Positions 25,870 to 35,077 of a DNA stretch of 64,000 bases are shown one piece after another. Below the pieces are notes generated by a model. That model made no database searches. It was given only the letters and a program-made list of their open reading frames with translations, and was not told the origin of the DNA. A program made the translations under genes and the position numbers. Position 1 is the stretch's first letter; every line of letters starts with the position of its first letter. Source of the stretch: Fluoribacter dumoffii NY 23 (GTDB lineage Bacteria > Pseudomonadota > Gammaproteobacteria > Legionellales > Legionellaceae). The stretch lies in assembly GCF_000236165.1 (NCBI RefSeq), contig NZ_CM001373.1, forward strand, positions 474,304 to 538,303. Reading direction: 5' to 3'.

Positions 25870-27169
25870 ACCTTTATTGAGTACTGAGTGGTTTTCTCGC
25901 CTAAGTCATTTTAGTAAATTATTTGTGGGGTTTAGTGGTGGGCTTGATTCAACTGTGCTTTTGCATGTTCTTGCTTGCCATCCCGCCTTGTTCGCAAAAA
26001 TAGTTGCTGTGCATGTGAATCATGGAATTAGTGCCCGTGCATCTCTTTGGCAACAACACTGCCAACAAGTTTGCGACCTGTTAAATATTCCTTTAATTGC
26101 CCACTCGGTAGAATTTGAGCGGTCAGCCAACATTGAAGAGGGGGCGCGTATTGCCCGCTATGATTTTTTTTCTTCTTTGATGAAGGAACAAGATTGCTTG
26201 CTTTTAGGACACCACATGGATGATCAGGCAGAAACAGTTCTTTTACAACTATTTCGGGGTGCCGGCGTTGATGGGTTAGCTGCCATGTCTGAATTGAGTG
26301 CATTCGGCCCAGGGGAAATTGCCCGGCCATTTTTAAGCCACTCTCGTGAGCAATTGGAACACTATGCGGTACAGCATCAAATAAGTTGGATTGAAGATGA
26401 AAGCAATCAGGACGTCAATTATTCCCGTAATTACCTGCGCCACCAAATTATCCCTTTGTTGAAAAGAAAATGGACCGGAGTAGCAGGGAATATAGCAAGA
26501 ACTGCACTTCACTGTCAGCAGGCCAAAAGAAATCTGGATGTATTGGCGGCACAAGATGCGCTAGCACCAGAAAATCCAAATTCCCTGACCCAGAACTCTT
26601 TATTAATAACGCCCTTAAAAGAGCTCAATCGTGATCGTATGGCGAATGTGCTCAGGATGTGGTTGAAAAATAATCGGGTGCAATTGCCTTCTACCGTTAC
26701 TTTTGAACGCTTAATCGATGAAATGATCTTTGCACGCTCGGACGCAATTCCGCAAGTGAGTTGGGGAGATGTAACCGTACGTCGTTACCAGGATCATTTA
26801 TATTTAGTGAGAAAAAATAAAAATAAGTTACCCCCTAGCCTCGAATGGGGTGCATTTCCTTCCCCTTTAATCATTATTGATGCAGGAATTCATTTACAGG
26901 CAAAAAAACATAATCCAGGTTTGCTCATTCCCCCCGGCACAAAAATATATGTCCGTTTCCGGGTAGGGGGTGAAAAAATTGTGTGGCGTGGACAAACAAA
27001 ACAATTAAAAAAATTATTCCAGGAGTGGGGGATTCCTCCCTGGATAAGAGAGCAAACTCCCTTGATTTACTTTGATGATACTCTTGCAGCGGTTGCAGGT
27101 TATGCAATGAGTGATTTATTTTTTTCTCAAGAAGCCAATGATACCTGGGATTTCATTAACTTTGCTTGA
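25835..27169 (+). CDS. tilS: tRNA(Ile)-lysidine synthase
   Basis: A 444-residue enzyme that converts C34 of the CAU isoleucine tRNA to lysidine, so that it reads AUA. The PP-loop SGGLDST is at residues 34-40, AVHVNHGI and [10 protein letters not shown] follow, and a C-terminal substrate domain holds [11 protein letters not shown]. It overlaps the last 35 bases of accA. ATG 25835 and TTG 25820 are both possible and neither has a good ribosome binding site, so coupling to accA translation is likely. Confidence 0.95.
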   Translation: MGNSWLWEQPIKPLLSTEWFSRLSHFSKLFVGFSGGLDSTVLLHVLACHPALFAKIVAVHVNHGISARASLWQQHCQQVCDLLNIPLIAHSVEFERSANIEEGARIARYDFFSSLMKEQDCLLLGHHMDDQAETVLLQLFRGAGVDGLAAMSELSAFGPGEIARPFLSHSREQLEHYAVQHQISWIEDESNQDVNYSRNYLRHQIIPLLKRKWTGVAGNIARTALHCQQAKRNLDVLAAQDALAPENPNSLTQNSLLITPLKELNRDRMANVLRMWLKNNRVQLPSTVTFERLIDEMIFARSDAIPQVSWGDVTVRRYQDHLYLVRKNKNKLPPSLEWGAFPSPLIIIDAGIHLQAKKHNPGLLIPPGTKIYVRFRVGGEKIVWRGQTKQLKKLFQEWGIPPWIREQTPLIYFDDTLAAVAGYAMSDLFFSQEANDTWDFINFA

Positions 27170-27207
27170 AATTTTATATGCTGCGTGCATGAAGTGTTTG
27201 GTGGCAA

Positions 27208-27229
27208 CCTCTCCTGTTAACAGGAGAGG
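27208..27229. repeat. Perfect 22-bp palindrome
   Basis: CCTCTCCTGTT at 27208-27218 is followed directly by its exact reverse complement at 27219-27229, with no loop. It is 38 bases after the tilS stop codon. As RNA it would form a strong hairpin, but no T run follows on either strand. It could be a dyad protein-binding site, a 3' end structure or part of a dispersed repeat. Confidence 0.6.
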
Positions 27230-27279
27230 GGATTCACTCAGAACTTATTTATCTCTGTGTTGCATCATTGATGAATTTA

Positions 27280-27537
27280 TTATATTCCAAAATTGGATGG
27301 AGTATCCCATCGCTCGTTTTGAGCGATTCCAGCATCGCGCTCATAGGCAATATCCATGGCAAGATTTACATTTTTTCTAATCTGCTGTGCATTTTGGGTT
27401 AAGCCATTCTGTTTGAATAAGTGAAATTGCAATAACACTTTTATTGACTCAGAGTTTTTTGCTAACTCTTTTTGAGTTTTTGAAACAAGATTAAGCTCTC
27501 CTTCTTCATTCATCCATTGTTGGCCTTTTATTTTCAT
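27280..27537 (-). CDS. Hypothetical small protein, weakly supported
   Basis: An 85-residue ORF from ATG 27537 (MKIKGQQW), with GAGG about 11 bases upstream. The product is polar and looks helical (KTQKELAKNSESIKVLLQF), with no signal peptide or membrane segment. Nothing in it is recognised. The reasonable amino acid mix and isolated position favour a real gene, but chance cannot be excluded. Confidence 0.4.
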   Translation of the reverse strand: MKIKGQQWMNEEGELNLVSKTQKELAKNSESIKVLLQFHLFKQNGLTQNAQQIRKNVNLAMDIAYERDAGIAQNERWDTPSNFGI

Positions 27538-27959
27538 TATTCTTATACCTCTGGTTTTTAAAAAAACGCAATAGTACATGAAGGAACAAAAAATTCAAGA
27601 TTTATTCAAATTGAAGATAAAAAATATATTTTGTTTTCTCAATTAAAATTTGTTTTATTTTTTACTCTTATTTAAATTAATAGAAACAGATTTTAATTCA
27701 ATTTATGAAAACTCTTCCAACATTAAATTATTGCTTGTCTTAAACGAAAATCGGAAAAATATACTTACAGATACAGTGCAACTTAAAAGCGTAGATGTGC
27801 CTATTTTATAACCGAATATTCTGTCCATGTTATTAAATAAGGAGAAATACTCTCCGACTTATTAGACGCTCGCCTACAGAAGATAAAAAAGAGGAAATCG
27901 TTGATCTTATGGACAAATTAGCAATCTTTGCTCTCTTGTTACCAGGGGGGAGGAACTTG

Positions 27960-28175
27960 ATGCAATATATGATTTTATACTGCAGCCAGTTCTTTACCGG
28001 TCAGCCCCCTAGGCAAAAACATTTTATTCCTGAGCTGAAAAAACTCCGTGATGCAGAGCTGTCAAAACATAAGAGTGTAAGTATGGGTGTGAAACTGCAT
28101 GGCAATCAATTAAAAAGAGATTATTCTCTGTCTCGAATAAAACGGATTTCGTTCAGTATAGAAATGTTAGAGTGA
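27960..28175 (+). CDS. Hypothetical 71-residue protein
   Basis: A short ORF from ATG 27960. It is preceded 6 bases upstream by GGGGAGGA, one of the best ribosome binding sites in the window, and followed by a strong terminator at 28200-28254. The N-terminus MQYMILYCSQFF is hydrophobic and the rest is basic, with KKLRDAELSKHK. The sequence is not recognised and could be the remnant of a longer gene. The in-frame ATG at 27909 would ignore the ribosome binding site. Confidence 0.45.
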   Translation: MQYMILYCSQFFTGQPPRQKHFIPELKKLRDAELSKHKSVSMGVKLHGNQLKRDYSLSRIKRISFSIEMLE

Positions 28176-28199
28176 ATAAACAACCGGAGAAGTTGAAGT

Positions 28200-28254
28200 G
28201 GATTGGAAGTGAGATATCTTCCTCTAGTAGAGGGGAAGATATCCAATCCTTTTA
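28200..28254 (+). terminator. Rho-independent terminator
   Basis: GATATCTTCCTCT (28213-28225) pairs with AGGGGAAGATATC (28231-28243, one G-U) around AGTAG. An outer GGATTG/CAATCC pair (28200-28205 and 28244-28249) reinforces the structure. TTTTAT follows at 28250. It closes the transcript of the 71-residue ORF and faces the end of sdaA. Confidence 0.75.
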
Positions 28255-28341
28255 TAAAGCAGTACACATTCATCGTTAATTCAGTCTGGAAAACTTGATT
28301 ATGAAAAACTCAAAATTAATAATCCAGGTTCCAACCACCCT

Positions 28342-29718
28342 CTAGCACTCGGGTAAATTAACTGCCAGTCCACCCATAGATGTTTCTTTATAGATGCTTT
28401 GCATGTCCATCCCGGTTTGCTTCATCGTTTTAATCACTTTATCCAGAGAAATTTGATGTTGGCCATCGCCAATTAGAGCCATCCGTGTTGCATTGACAGC
28501 TTTTACTGCACCCATGGCATTACGTTCAATACAGGGAATTTGCACTAATCCCAAAACTGGGTCGCACGTCATACCCAAATGATGTTCCATCGCAATTTCT
28601 GCCGCATTTTCTACTTGCGCTACAGTACCGCCAAGAACGGCTGTAAGTCCTGCTGCCGCCATGGAGGAGGCAACACCAACTTCCCCCTGGCATCCTACTT
28701 CGGCACCCGAAATAGAGGCGCCTTTTTTATAAAGGATGCCAATAGCCGCAGCAGTAAGAAAATAAGTATATATATCTTCATTACTCATTTTATCATGTGC
28801 ATGTTGGCAATATTTAAGTACAGCAGGAATTATGCCGGCAGCCCCATTAGTGGGTGCAGTAACAATACGTCCCCCTGCGGCATTTTCTTCATTGACTGCC
28901 ATCGCATAGAGATTTAACCAGTTCATGATATCGGATTGCTCGAAAATGCTTTTTACGCCTTTTTCATTCATTAATTTTTTATATAAATCAGGAGCGCGTC
29001 TTTTTAAATTAAGGCCGCCGGGTAAAATACCGTCATGCTTGCATCCATTAGTAATACATTCATCCATCACTTTGGCAATGGCTAAAATCCCATGATGGAT
29101 TTCTTCTGTACTGCGCCAGGTTTTTTCATTAATGAGCATTAATTCTGCGATACTAAAGTTATTTTCTTCGCATAACTCCAGAAGTTGGGTTGCTGTTGAA
29201 AAAGGAAATGGAGGCGGGTTTGATTCTTCAGCAGTTTTTGAAAAATCTTCTTCAGTAGTAATAAAACCACCACCAATGGAATAATAAACTTGTGCAATTA
29301 ATAAATTGTCCTGATTATCAAAAGCAGAAAAACGCATTCCATTGGAATGCAGCGGTAAAAGTTCCTTTTGTAAAAAAAGGAAATCGGTCGATTCATTAAA
29401 GTTAATCGTTTTCTTGCCTGCCAAATTCAAGGTATGCGAAGAAAGGATTTCGTGCATGCGCGGTACCATGGACTCAGGTGCTACAGTCTCAGGAGCCTTG
29501 TTTTCAAGGCCATTTAAAATTGCTTTATCTGTCCCATGACCTTTACCTGTTAAGGCAAGTGAACCATAGAGCTCGGTTTTAACTCGTTGTACCTGATTTA
29601 TGAGTTGCTTTTCCTCAAGTAAATTTAAAAAAGAGTTTGCAGCGAGCATGGGACCTACGGTATGTGAGCTGGAAGGCCCGATTCCAATAGAAAATAAATC
29701 AAATACACTGATGTTCAT
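28342..29718 (-). CDS. sdaA: L-serine ammonia-lyase (iron-sulfur type)
   Basis: A 458-residue single-chain serine dehydratase that turns L-serine into pyruvate and ammonia. The N-terminal beta domain has [13 protein letters not shown] at residues 12-24. The catalytic domain carries [31 protein letters not shown] and [10 protein letters not shown], whose three cysteines hold the 4Fe-4S cluster. Serine is a favoured carbon source of intracellular Legionella, which fits. It is monocistronic and divergent from mip. Confidence 0.96.
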   Translation of the reverse strand: MNISVFDLFSIGIGPSSSHTVGPMLAANSFLNLLEEKQLINQVQRVKTELYGSLALTGKGHGTDKAILNGLENKAPETVAPESMVPRMHEILSSHTLNLAGKKTINFNESTDFLFLQKELLPLHSNGMRFSAFDNQDNLLIAQVYYSIGGGFITTEEDFSKTAEESNPPPFPFSTATQLLELCEENNFSIAELMLINEKTWRSTEEIHHGILAIAKVMDECITNGCKHDGILPGGLNLKRRAPDLYKKLMNEKGVKSIFEQSDIMNWLNLYAMAVNEENAAGGRIVTAPTNGAAGIIPAVLKYCQHAHDKMSNEDIYTYFLTAAAIGILYKKGASISGAEVGCQGEVGVASSMAAAGLTAVLGGTVAQVENAAEIAMEHHLGMTCDPVLGLVQIPCIERNAMGAVKAVNATRMALIGDGQHQISLDKVIKTMKQTGMDMQSIYKETSMGGLAVNLPEC

Positions 29719-30029
29719 GTGGGTTAATCTCTAGTTACAATTAGTGCAAAGTGTAGAGGGATCTTATTTATTTGTCTATTTTAATTATAGTGAACATATT
29801 GACTTTTTATTCGGCACCCAGCGTCATATTGTTACTCCCTCATTATATACGCTGCATTTAAGCAGATCCCTAATGGAAATAACTTTATAAGATTATTACA
29901 ATTTATCCTGTTTAAATGCTGGTAATTTCATGTGAATTTAGGCAGAATTAGGTTGCTTTTTAGAATACAATATCTTTCTGAAGCAATAAGAAAGATATGC
30001 ACAACAGAAAGACTACAAGGGGATTCTTT
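29719..30029. other. Divergent sdaA / mip intergenic region
   Basis: This 311-base AT-rich region holds the promoters of sdaA (minus) and mip (plus). TACAAT at 29966-29971 is the best mip -10 candidate; no good -35 was found 16-18 bases before it. A perfect inverted repeat follows at 29970-29998. No ORF is supported here. Confidence 0.5.
29970..29998 (+). promoter_or_regulatory. Inverted repeat in the mip leader
   Basis: ATATCTTTCT (29970-29979) and AGAAAGATAT (29989-29998) are perfect inverted copies with a 9-base spacer. They overlap the end of the putative -10 and lie 31 bases before the mip ATG. It can be read either as an operator dyad or as a 5' hairpin on the mRNA. Confidence 0.55.
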
Positions 30030-30734
30030 ATGAAGATGAAATTGGTCACTGCAGCCATTATGGGGCTGGCAATGTCTACTGCAATGGCTGCTACTGATGC
30101 TACATCGCTTGTTACGGATAAAGATAAATTATCTTACAGTATTGGTGCTGATTTAGGAAAAAACTTCAAAAATCAAGGTATTGATATTAATCCGGAAGCA
30201 TTAGCTAAAGGGATGCAAGATGGAATGTCTGGTGCCCAATTGATTTTGACTGAACAACAAATGAAAGATGTTCTGAATAAATTCCAGAAAGATTTGATGG
30301 CAAAACGTAGTGCTGAATTCAACAAGAAAGCTGAAGAGAATAAAGCAAAAGGCGAAGCGTTCTTATCAAGTAACAAATCAAAATCTGGTGTGGTTGTACT
30401 GCCAAGTGGCTTGCAATACAAAGTCATCGAAGCAGGTTCAGGCGCTAAGCCAGGTAAATCTGACACAGTAACTGTAGAATATACAGGTACTTTAATTGAT
30501 GGAACTGTATTTGATAGCACTGAGAAAGCAGGTAAACCTGCTACTTTCCAGGTATCTCAAGTGATTCCTGGTTGGACTGAAGCTTTACAATTAATGCCTG
30601 CTGGTTCTACCTGGGAAATTTATGTGCCTTCAAACCTGGCATATGGTCCCCGTAGCGTAGGTGGTCCTATCGGTCCAAATGAAACTTTGATTTTCAAAAT
30701 TCATTTGATTTCCGTGAAAAAAGCCTCAGCCTAA
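30030..30734 (+). CDS. mip: Macrophage infectivity potentiator Mip, FKBP-type prolyl isomerase
   Basis: A 234-residue secreted peptidyl-prolyl isomerase of the Legionella cell surface, needed for full infectivity in L. pneumophila. A signal peptide (1-20, ending STAMA) is followed by an N-terminal dimerisation part, a long helix rich in Lys and Glu (about residues 75-120), and the FKBP domain from about 125, with [28 protein letters not shown] and LAYGPR. ATG 30030 has AAGGGGA upstream; an earlier in-frame ATG at 29997 only adds residues ahead of the signal. A strong terminator follows. Several residues differ from L. pneumophila Mip as I remember it. Confidence 0.97.
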   Translation: MKMKLVTAAIMGLAMSTAMAATDATSLVTDKDKLSYSIGADLGKNFKNQGIDINPEALAKGMQDGMSGAQLILTEQQMKDVLNKFQKDLMAKRSAEFNKKAEENKAKGEAFLSSNKSKSGVVVLPSGLQYKVIEAGSGAKPGKSDTVTVEYTGTLIDGTVFDSTEKAGKPATFQVSQVIPGWTEALQLMPAGSTWEIYVPSNLAYGPRSVGGPIGPNETLIFKIHLISVKKASA

Positions 30735-30763
30735 TCAATGAGAAGGGAAACTCCCTCCTTCAT

Positions 30764-30799
30764 ATACCTCACTCCCAGCTGGAGTGAGGTATTCGTTTA
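30764..30799 (+). terminator. mip terminator
   Basis: ATACCTCACTCC (30764-30775) pairs exactly with GGAGTGAGGTAT (30781-30792) around a 5-base loop. TCGTTT follows. It lies 30 bases after the mip stop codon and before the AmpG-like gene. Confidence 0.75.
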
Positions 30800-30826
30800 C
30801 GAACCCCGCCTTTGAGAGCTCCGAAA

Positions 30827-32089
30827 ATGAATAAACGTCTATTTATTGTTTTCATTTTAGGGTTTGCTTCTGGTTTGCCCATGGCATTAATCAGTAGTAC
30901 CTTGCAGGCATGGTTTGCATCCAGCGGAATGTCGATTATTGCTACCGGAACTTTAAGTTTAATTAGCCTGCCCTATGCATATCGTATTTTTTGGGGCCCC
31001 ATCCTGGATCGCTATTCACTTTTTAGTCTGGGTAAAAGACGTAGTTGGATATTGAGCATGCAATGTCTATTGCTGCTGGGATTTAACCTGATGGCCTGGT
31101 TTACTCCTGAGCAATATCCAAAACTCATGGCGTTATTAGCATTAATTTTGGCGTGTTTTTCTGCCACTCAAGATATAGCAATTGATGCCCATAGGGCAGA
31201 GTACTTACCAATTAGTGAGCATGCACTGGGAGCTTCATTAGCTGTACTGGGGTACCGTATCGCCTTATTGTTGTCAGGCGGTTTGGCTCTGGTTATGGCA
31301 CAAAAATTAGGTTGGGCCTTTACCTATCGTTTTATGGGACTCATGATGATTACAGGCATGTTTGCTGTTTTCTTTAGCGAAGAGCCGAGTATCGAAATCA
31401 AAGACAAAAGCAATTTTGCTTTATCGTTTATCGCCCCGATTAAGGAATTATTATTTCGCCGAGGAATTGTTCCACTCTTACTGTTTATTTTTTGTTATAA
31501 ATTAGGGGAGGCATTTACGACGACAACCAGTGGTATTGTCATGCCTTTTTTAATTCAAGGGCTTGGTTTTTCTTTGGAAACCATTGGTTACATCAATAAA
31601 ATGCTTGGAGTCGGATCCATTTTGCTTGGGGGGGTGTGCGCAGGATTTTTATTGATGCACTATTCGTTGTATCGCTCCTTACTTTTATTTGGTTTACTAC
31701 AAGCTTTAACCAATATTCTCTTTGTCATTTTAGCAATGGCAGGAAAAAATATTATCTTATTGGCTGTCGCAGTATTTTTTGATAATTTTGCCGCAGGAAT
31801 GGGATCTACAGCATTGGTTGCTTTATTTATGCGCCTGGTCGACAAACAGTTTACTGGAACTCAATTTTCGATGCTTGTGGCTCTTTCCACCTTGCCTCGC
31901 ATTCTCTCAGGGCCGGTTGCGGCAATGATTCAAACAGCAATAGGCTGGGTAGGTTTGTATGAGCTGTCAATTTTGTTTGCTTTGGCCTTCATTCCCTTTT
32001 TAATGATGATCAAAGAGCAAACGAAAGAACATCAACCAGAAAGTCATGAAATAGAAAAAGAGGGTGAGCTCAATCCTATAAGGCAATAA
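30827..32089 (+). CDS. ampG: AmpG-family muropeptide permease (MFS)
   Basis: A 420-residue major facilitator protein with 12 predicted helices. The N-terminal stretch GFASGLPMALISSTLQAWF and the SLPYAYRIFWGPILDRY loop resemble AmpG, the inner membrane importer of anhydro-muropeptides for wall recycling. ATG 30827 has GAGAG 8 bases upstream. E. coli AmpG is longer (491), with two extra C-terminal helices; the 12-helix form is common in other bacteria. The polar tail is Glu and Lys rich. Its stop codon is 1 base from the converging gene's stop. Confidence 0.85.
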   Translation: MNKRLFIVFILGFASGLPMALISSTLQAWFASSGMSIIATGTLSLISLPYAYRIFWGPILDRYSLFSLGKRRSWILSMQCLLLLGFNLMAWFTPEQYPKLMALLALILACFSATQDIAIDAHRAEYLPISEHALGASLAVLGYRIALLLSGGLALVMAQKLGWAFTYRFMGLMMITGMFAVFFSEEPSIEIKDKSNFALSFIAPIKELLFRRGIVPLLLFIFCYKLGEAFTTTTSGIVMPFLIQGLGFSLETIGYINKMLGVGSILLGGVCAGFLLMHYSLYRSLLLFGLLQALTNILFVILAMAGKNIILLAVAVFFDNFAAGMGSTALVALFMRLVDKQFTGTQFSMLVALSTLPRILSGPVAAMIQTAIGWVGLYELSILFALAFIPFLMMIKEQTKEHQPESHEIEKEGELNPIRQ

Positions 32090-32090
32090 G

Positions 32091-33314
32091 CTACATATAT
32101 TTTTTATTTAATTTGATGACAATTCCACTGACCCCCACCAGAAGTAATCCAATGATAATCAAGGTTATTGGCCAACCCACAGTGTGGGGGAAATGCTGGC
32201 TTGAGTAATATAGGATAAAACACAAAGTGGCGATGCTTGCGTTGATGAGTAAAATCCGGCTGCTTTCAATAATCGCCATGAAAACCAGACTACATCCTAC
32301 TACCAAATAAAGTAATTCATAAGGTTTGTTTCTCACCATATCAAAGAATACTAAAAGCAGTGCTAGTGAAGAAATGAAAAAAAGAAGGCCGGCGATACTT
32401 TTATATTTTGAATGGTTTATATACGAGCTGATAGCAAGTAGAGAGCTGCTGAGAATAAACCATTTTAAACGTTCAGGCACTCCCGCCAATTCGAAATCTG
32501 CAAGAAAAAATGAGTAAAGAAATATTAAAGTGATGAATGCCAATACAGTCATTCGGGTGGAAATAAAGGCAATTCCAAATTGGATAAAAAGAATAAGGCT
32601 GGTTAAGAGTACTCCCCAGGTTGGCATTAGAATTGAAGTATAAAGAGAGAAAAGAGTCAGTAGTCCCCCTGCTTCAAGAAGCGCGGCAACAAGGAATAAA
32701 GGAGTAGTAAGTTTATGTTGCTTTCCCTGATGATAAAGACCTAAAAGGAAAATGATAAACCCAAAACCCAAATTTAAAATAATGCGGCTGTTGCCACTGG
32801 TATAAGCAAATAGAATCCATGCAAACACAATAGTAGAAATTGCAAGGATTAACGGTTTATCTGATGTAATTGCAAGTCGTTGATGGGCAAAGTAGATGAT
32901 TGCGATGATTAATATCCATCCTATTGGCAGCATTAAATTATATTCTTGTAATAAAATGATAAGTCCTGTTGGTTCAAGAAAAAGAGCAATCAATAAAAGA
33001 GGTGTAGAGGCTTTTTGATAACTGGAGTATTTTAAACATGCAAAGGCCAATAAAAAGGAGGAAAAACCAAATCCAAGCGTTAAAGTAACTCGTTCATAAA
33101 GATTAAAGTCTTGCCATTTCATGACAATTAATGCACAAATTCCGGCAAAGATGAGTATCCCTCCTATATAGCTGTATAATTTATTTACCCAGCTCGAATC
33201 TTCAAGGGGCGGCACAGCTTCTGTTGGCCTCAAGGCCTGAGAAATTTCCCGAATATCAATTTGATGGTTTTTAGCGAGCTCAATAATTTTTTGTAACGCT
33301 TCTTCTTTATTCAT
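32091..33314 (-). CDS. Polytopic membrane protein, DUF2157-like
   Basis: A 407-residue protein with a short soluble N-terminus (about 50 residues) and roughly 12-13 hydrophobic helices. The layout, with an N-terminal helical cap, WVNKLYSYIGGILIFAG, and then repeated helices, resembles DUF2157 membrane proteins, but that is only a pattern-level match. No catalytic motif is visible. It begins inside the stop codon of the upstream gene (ATGA overlap), so the two products probably work together. Confidence 0.6.
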   Translation of the reverse strand: MNKEEALQKIIELAKNHQIDIREISQALRPTEAVPPLEDSSWVNKLYSYIGGILIFAGICALIVMKWQDFNLYERVTLTLGFGFSSFLLAFACLKYSSYQKASTPLLLIALFLEPTGLIILLQEYNLMLPIGWILIIAIIYFAHQRLAITSDKPLILAISTIVFAWILFAYTSGNSRIILNLGFGFIIFLLGLYHQGKQHKLTTPLFLVAALLEAGGLLTLFSLYTSILMPTWGVLLTSLILFIQFGIAFISTRMTVLAFITLIFLYSFFLADFELAGVPERLKWFILSSSLLAISSYINHSKYKSIAGLLFFISSLALLLVFFDMVRNKPYELLYLVVGCSLVFMAIIESSRILLINASIATLCFILYYSSQHFPHTVGWPITLIIIGLLLVGVSGIVIKLNKKYM

Positions 33315-33901
33315 GGTTTAACCCAACCGATAAATTGAACATTACTTGCGTTAAAATAACGTCCGGTTCCCAGGTTGGGCAGTTTAATGCAGGTTGAATT
33401 TTTTTTGAGACATATTGAATTATTTCTATAATTACTTCCCAGGAACAGATCCGAGAGGAGTCCTGTATTTAAATTATCATTGTCGGTATATAGTGTATAA
33501 CCGTCAGGGGATTCCAGTGACGTATCCAATTTGAATTGTTTGGTTGCCTGGACTACTTCTTCTTTGAAATTGGCATTATTATTCAAGACTGAAAAATCTA
33601 AAGGAAGCTCTCGTACCTTTTGAGTTTTGGCATCAAACAAATAAAGCTTTTTTATTCCCCAATAATTATTTTGATTTTTGGAATATTGTGCTACCAGTCT
33701 ACCATTTTTAACAAAAAAGTTAACTTGAACGGGAAAGGGTGAGGAGGATGAATCCAAAATGGAGAAGAGGAGATTATAGCGGGGAGGATCTGTTTTAAAA
33801 AATGGGAGATTTGCGATCACAAAAACAAGAATGAGTAGGAGAGGTAAGCTTAGTCCAGCTATCAAAGTCAGATGACTTTTAATCCACTTAGATGACATCA
33901 T
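33311..33901 (-). CDS. Membrane-anchored protein of unknown function
   Basis: A 196-residue protein with one N-terminal hydrophobic helix (about residues 12-32) and a beta-rich, probably periplasmic domain of about 160 residues containing one pair of cysteines (SICLKKNSTCIKL). DUF2157 genes are often next to genes for GDYXXLXY-domain proteins. I could not find that motif here, although the size and topology are alike. It overlaps the downstream membrane protein gene by 4 bases. Confidence 0.6.
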   Translation of the reverse strand: MMSSKWIKSHLTLIAGLSLPLLLILVFVIANLPFFKTDPPRYNLLFSILDSSSSPFPVQVNFFVKNGRLVAQYSKNQNNYWGIKKLYLFDAKTQKVRELPLDFSVLNNNANFKEEVVQATKQFKLDTSLESPDGYTLYTDNDNLNTGLLSDLFLGSNYRNNSICLKKNSTCIKLPNLGTGRYFNASNVQFIGWVKP

Positions 33902-34058
33902 TACTCCTTGAGTTATGGAGTTCTATTGTGCCTTTCTATAGTATAGGCGGATTTTATCTTTTAGTTTAAAAACTGGTTTATTTCAGGATGATTTTAATTG
34001 AGCGAGTCTGCGTGGAAGAGTTGATGAATTGTAAAGAAAAAAAATAAAAAATGAAATT

Positions 34059-34145
34059 TGGTACCTAGGGTGGGACTCGAACCCACACGGTGTCACCACC
34101 ACCGGATTTTGAATCCGGCGCGTCTACCAATTCCGCCACCCAGGC
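34059..34145 (-). tRNA. tRNA-Leu (anticodon CAA)
   Basis: An 87-base class II tRNA on the minus strand, from GCCTGGG at 34145 to the encoded CCA at 34061-34059. The anticodon loop TTCAAAA gives CAA, for UUG leucine codons. The long variable arm is GTGGTGACACC-like and the T loop GGTTCGAGTCC is standard. It borders an accessory-looking set of small secreted genes. Confidence 0.95.
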
Positions 34146-34157
34146 ATTTGAGCGGCC

Positions 34158-34185
34158 ATTATAACAAAGAAATAAATTCTCACAA
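34158..34185 (-). promoter_or_regulatory. tRNA-Leu promoter
   Basis: On the minus strand TTGTGA (34185-34180) and TATAAT (34163-34158) are 16 bases apart, followed by the GC-rich discriminator GGCCGCTC. The start site would be about 34151, six bases before the mature tRNA. Confidence 0.7.
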
Positions 34186-34238
34186 TGGGTTTGAGTATAT
34201 TATTATTTAAAAAATAGCTAATTATAAAAGAGAATTTT

Positions 34239-34613
34239 ATGAGAACTCATCGTTGGATTATTTTTAGTGCTATTTATGCACAATTTACGGTAACAGCTTA
34301 TGCAACCAATTGTCCCGATCCCCAAACTACTTCCTTAAAATGGGGTGTGCCTCCAGCTCCCTGGACTGTGAATCCTTACTCACCCAATCGACCTCAAGGA
34401 GATAAAAATACGCTTTTTGTGCGGGCAAATATATTAGTTGCAGGTTATGGGCAGGGGGTGGTTTGTACTTACAGGAATTCAGGGGGGGAATATTCAATCT
34501 GGTGGCAGGTTCCTACTAAAATTCCATCTCGTCTTGATTACAATTGGATTGAGACATTGAATGGATTTGTTTGTAGCCAGGGATTAGAGCAATGCCAATT
34601 TCACACCGCTTGA
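34239..34613 (+). CDS. Small exported protein, possibly DUF3757-like
   Basis: A 124-residue protein with a signal peptide (1-22, ending AYA), giving a mature start TNCPDPQTT. Two further cysteines lie near the end (FVCSQGLEQCQF), and it is rich in Trp, Pro and Tyr. The N-terminal CPDP and overall size resemble small secreted DUF3757 proteins known from Legionella and related bacteria, but I am not sure. AGAG-type ribosome binding is weak. It is the first of three small genes between tRNA-Leu and nadA. Confidence 0.65.
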   Translation: MRTHRWIIFSAIYAQFTVTAYATNCPDPQTTSLKWGVPPAPWTVNPYSPNRPQGDKNTLFVRANILVAGYGQGVVCTYRNSGGEYSIWWQVPTKIPSRLDYNWIETLNGFVCSQGLEQCQFHTA

Positions 34614-34718
34614 GTTAAGCGAAAACAAGTTGCAGCTCTTAGAAAATTCAATTGGTTAATTAATGTACTAAAATTACTATAAATTTCTCTGGTTTTTAAA
34701 CAAAAAGGAGTGATGTTC

Positions 34719-34970
34719 ATGGACATGAATGCATTTACTAACCAAAGCCCCAAAATAATCGCGGTAATTGAAGCTATAAAAAATGATCCTGAATTTTTTA
34801 ATGAGTTAAAGACAGATCCTCAACAAGCTTTAAGCAAAATAGGTGTTGAGCTTAATGAAGAAGAAATGGGTATTGTTCAGAAAATAAGTACTCTACGAGA
34901 GCTCGAACTAGAGGCTGAAGGCTTTTATGCGAAAATTAAAGGATTTTTTGGATTTAAAGAAGGTAATTAG
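34719..34970 (+). CDS. NHLP/Os1348-like peptide-leader family protein
   Basis: An 83-residue cytoplasmic protein. The stretch DPEFFNELKTDPQQALSKIG and the following ELNEEEMGIV match the pattern (DPxF..L..DP..AL...G..L..EE) seen in leader regions of NHLP-clan peptides such as the Os1348 and Franean1_4349 families. The last 15 residues, containing FYAKIKGFFGF, would be an amphipathic helix. No double-glycine cleavage site, no Cys/Ser-rich core and no modification enzyme nearby were found. A peptide natural product is therefore only a hypothesis. ATG 34719 is 8 bases after AAGGAG; ATG 34713 and 34725 are alternatives. Confidence 0.6.
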   Translation: MDMNAFTNQSPKIIAVIEAIKNDPEFFNELKTDPQQALSKIGVELNEEEMGIVQKISTLRELELEAEGFYAKIKGFFGFKEGN

Positions 34971-35077
34971 ATTGAATGCCAATAATTCAAGCGCTTTATA
35001 GGAGAGTATTCTTCTTAAGCTGCTTTCATTATTATGGTCTATATTATCTAATGTCATATACGAAAATGGAGTTTCAA

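Larger units (their letters stand above)
27170..27959. other. Gene-poor interval after tilS
   Basis: This AT-rich stretch of about 790 bases contains one weak minus-strand ORF (27280-27537), a perfect palindrome (27208-27229) and a small hairpin at 27835-27868 (AATAAG, GGAGA, TCTCC, CTTATT). I saw no tRNA, transposase remnant or clear promoter. It may be a decayed gene region. Confidence 0.5.

Noticed and set aside
33311..33901. GDYXXLXY-domain partner protein
   Set aside because: Genomic position suggests it, but the GDY motif cannot be found in the translated sequence.
34059..34200. Attachment site of an integrated element at tRNA-Leu
   Set aside because: No second copy of the tRNA 3' end was seen nearby and no integrase gene exists in the window.
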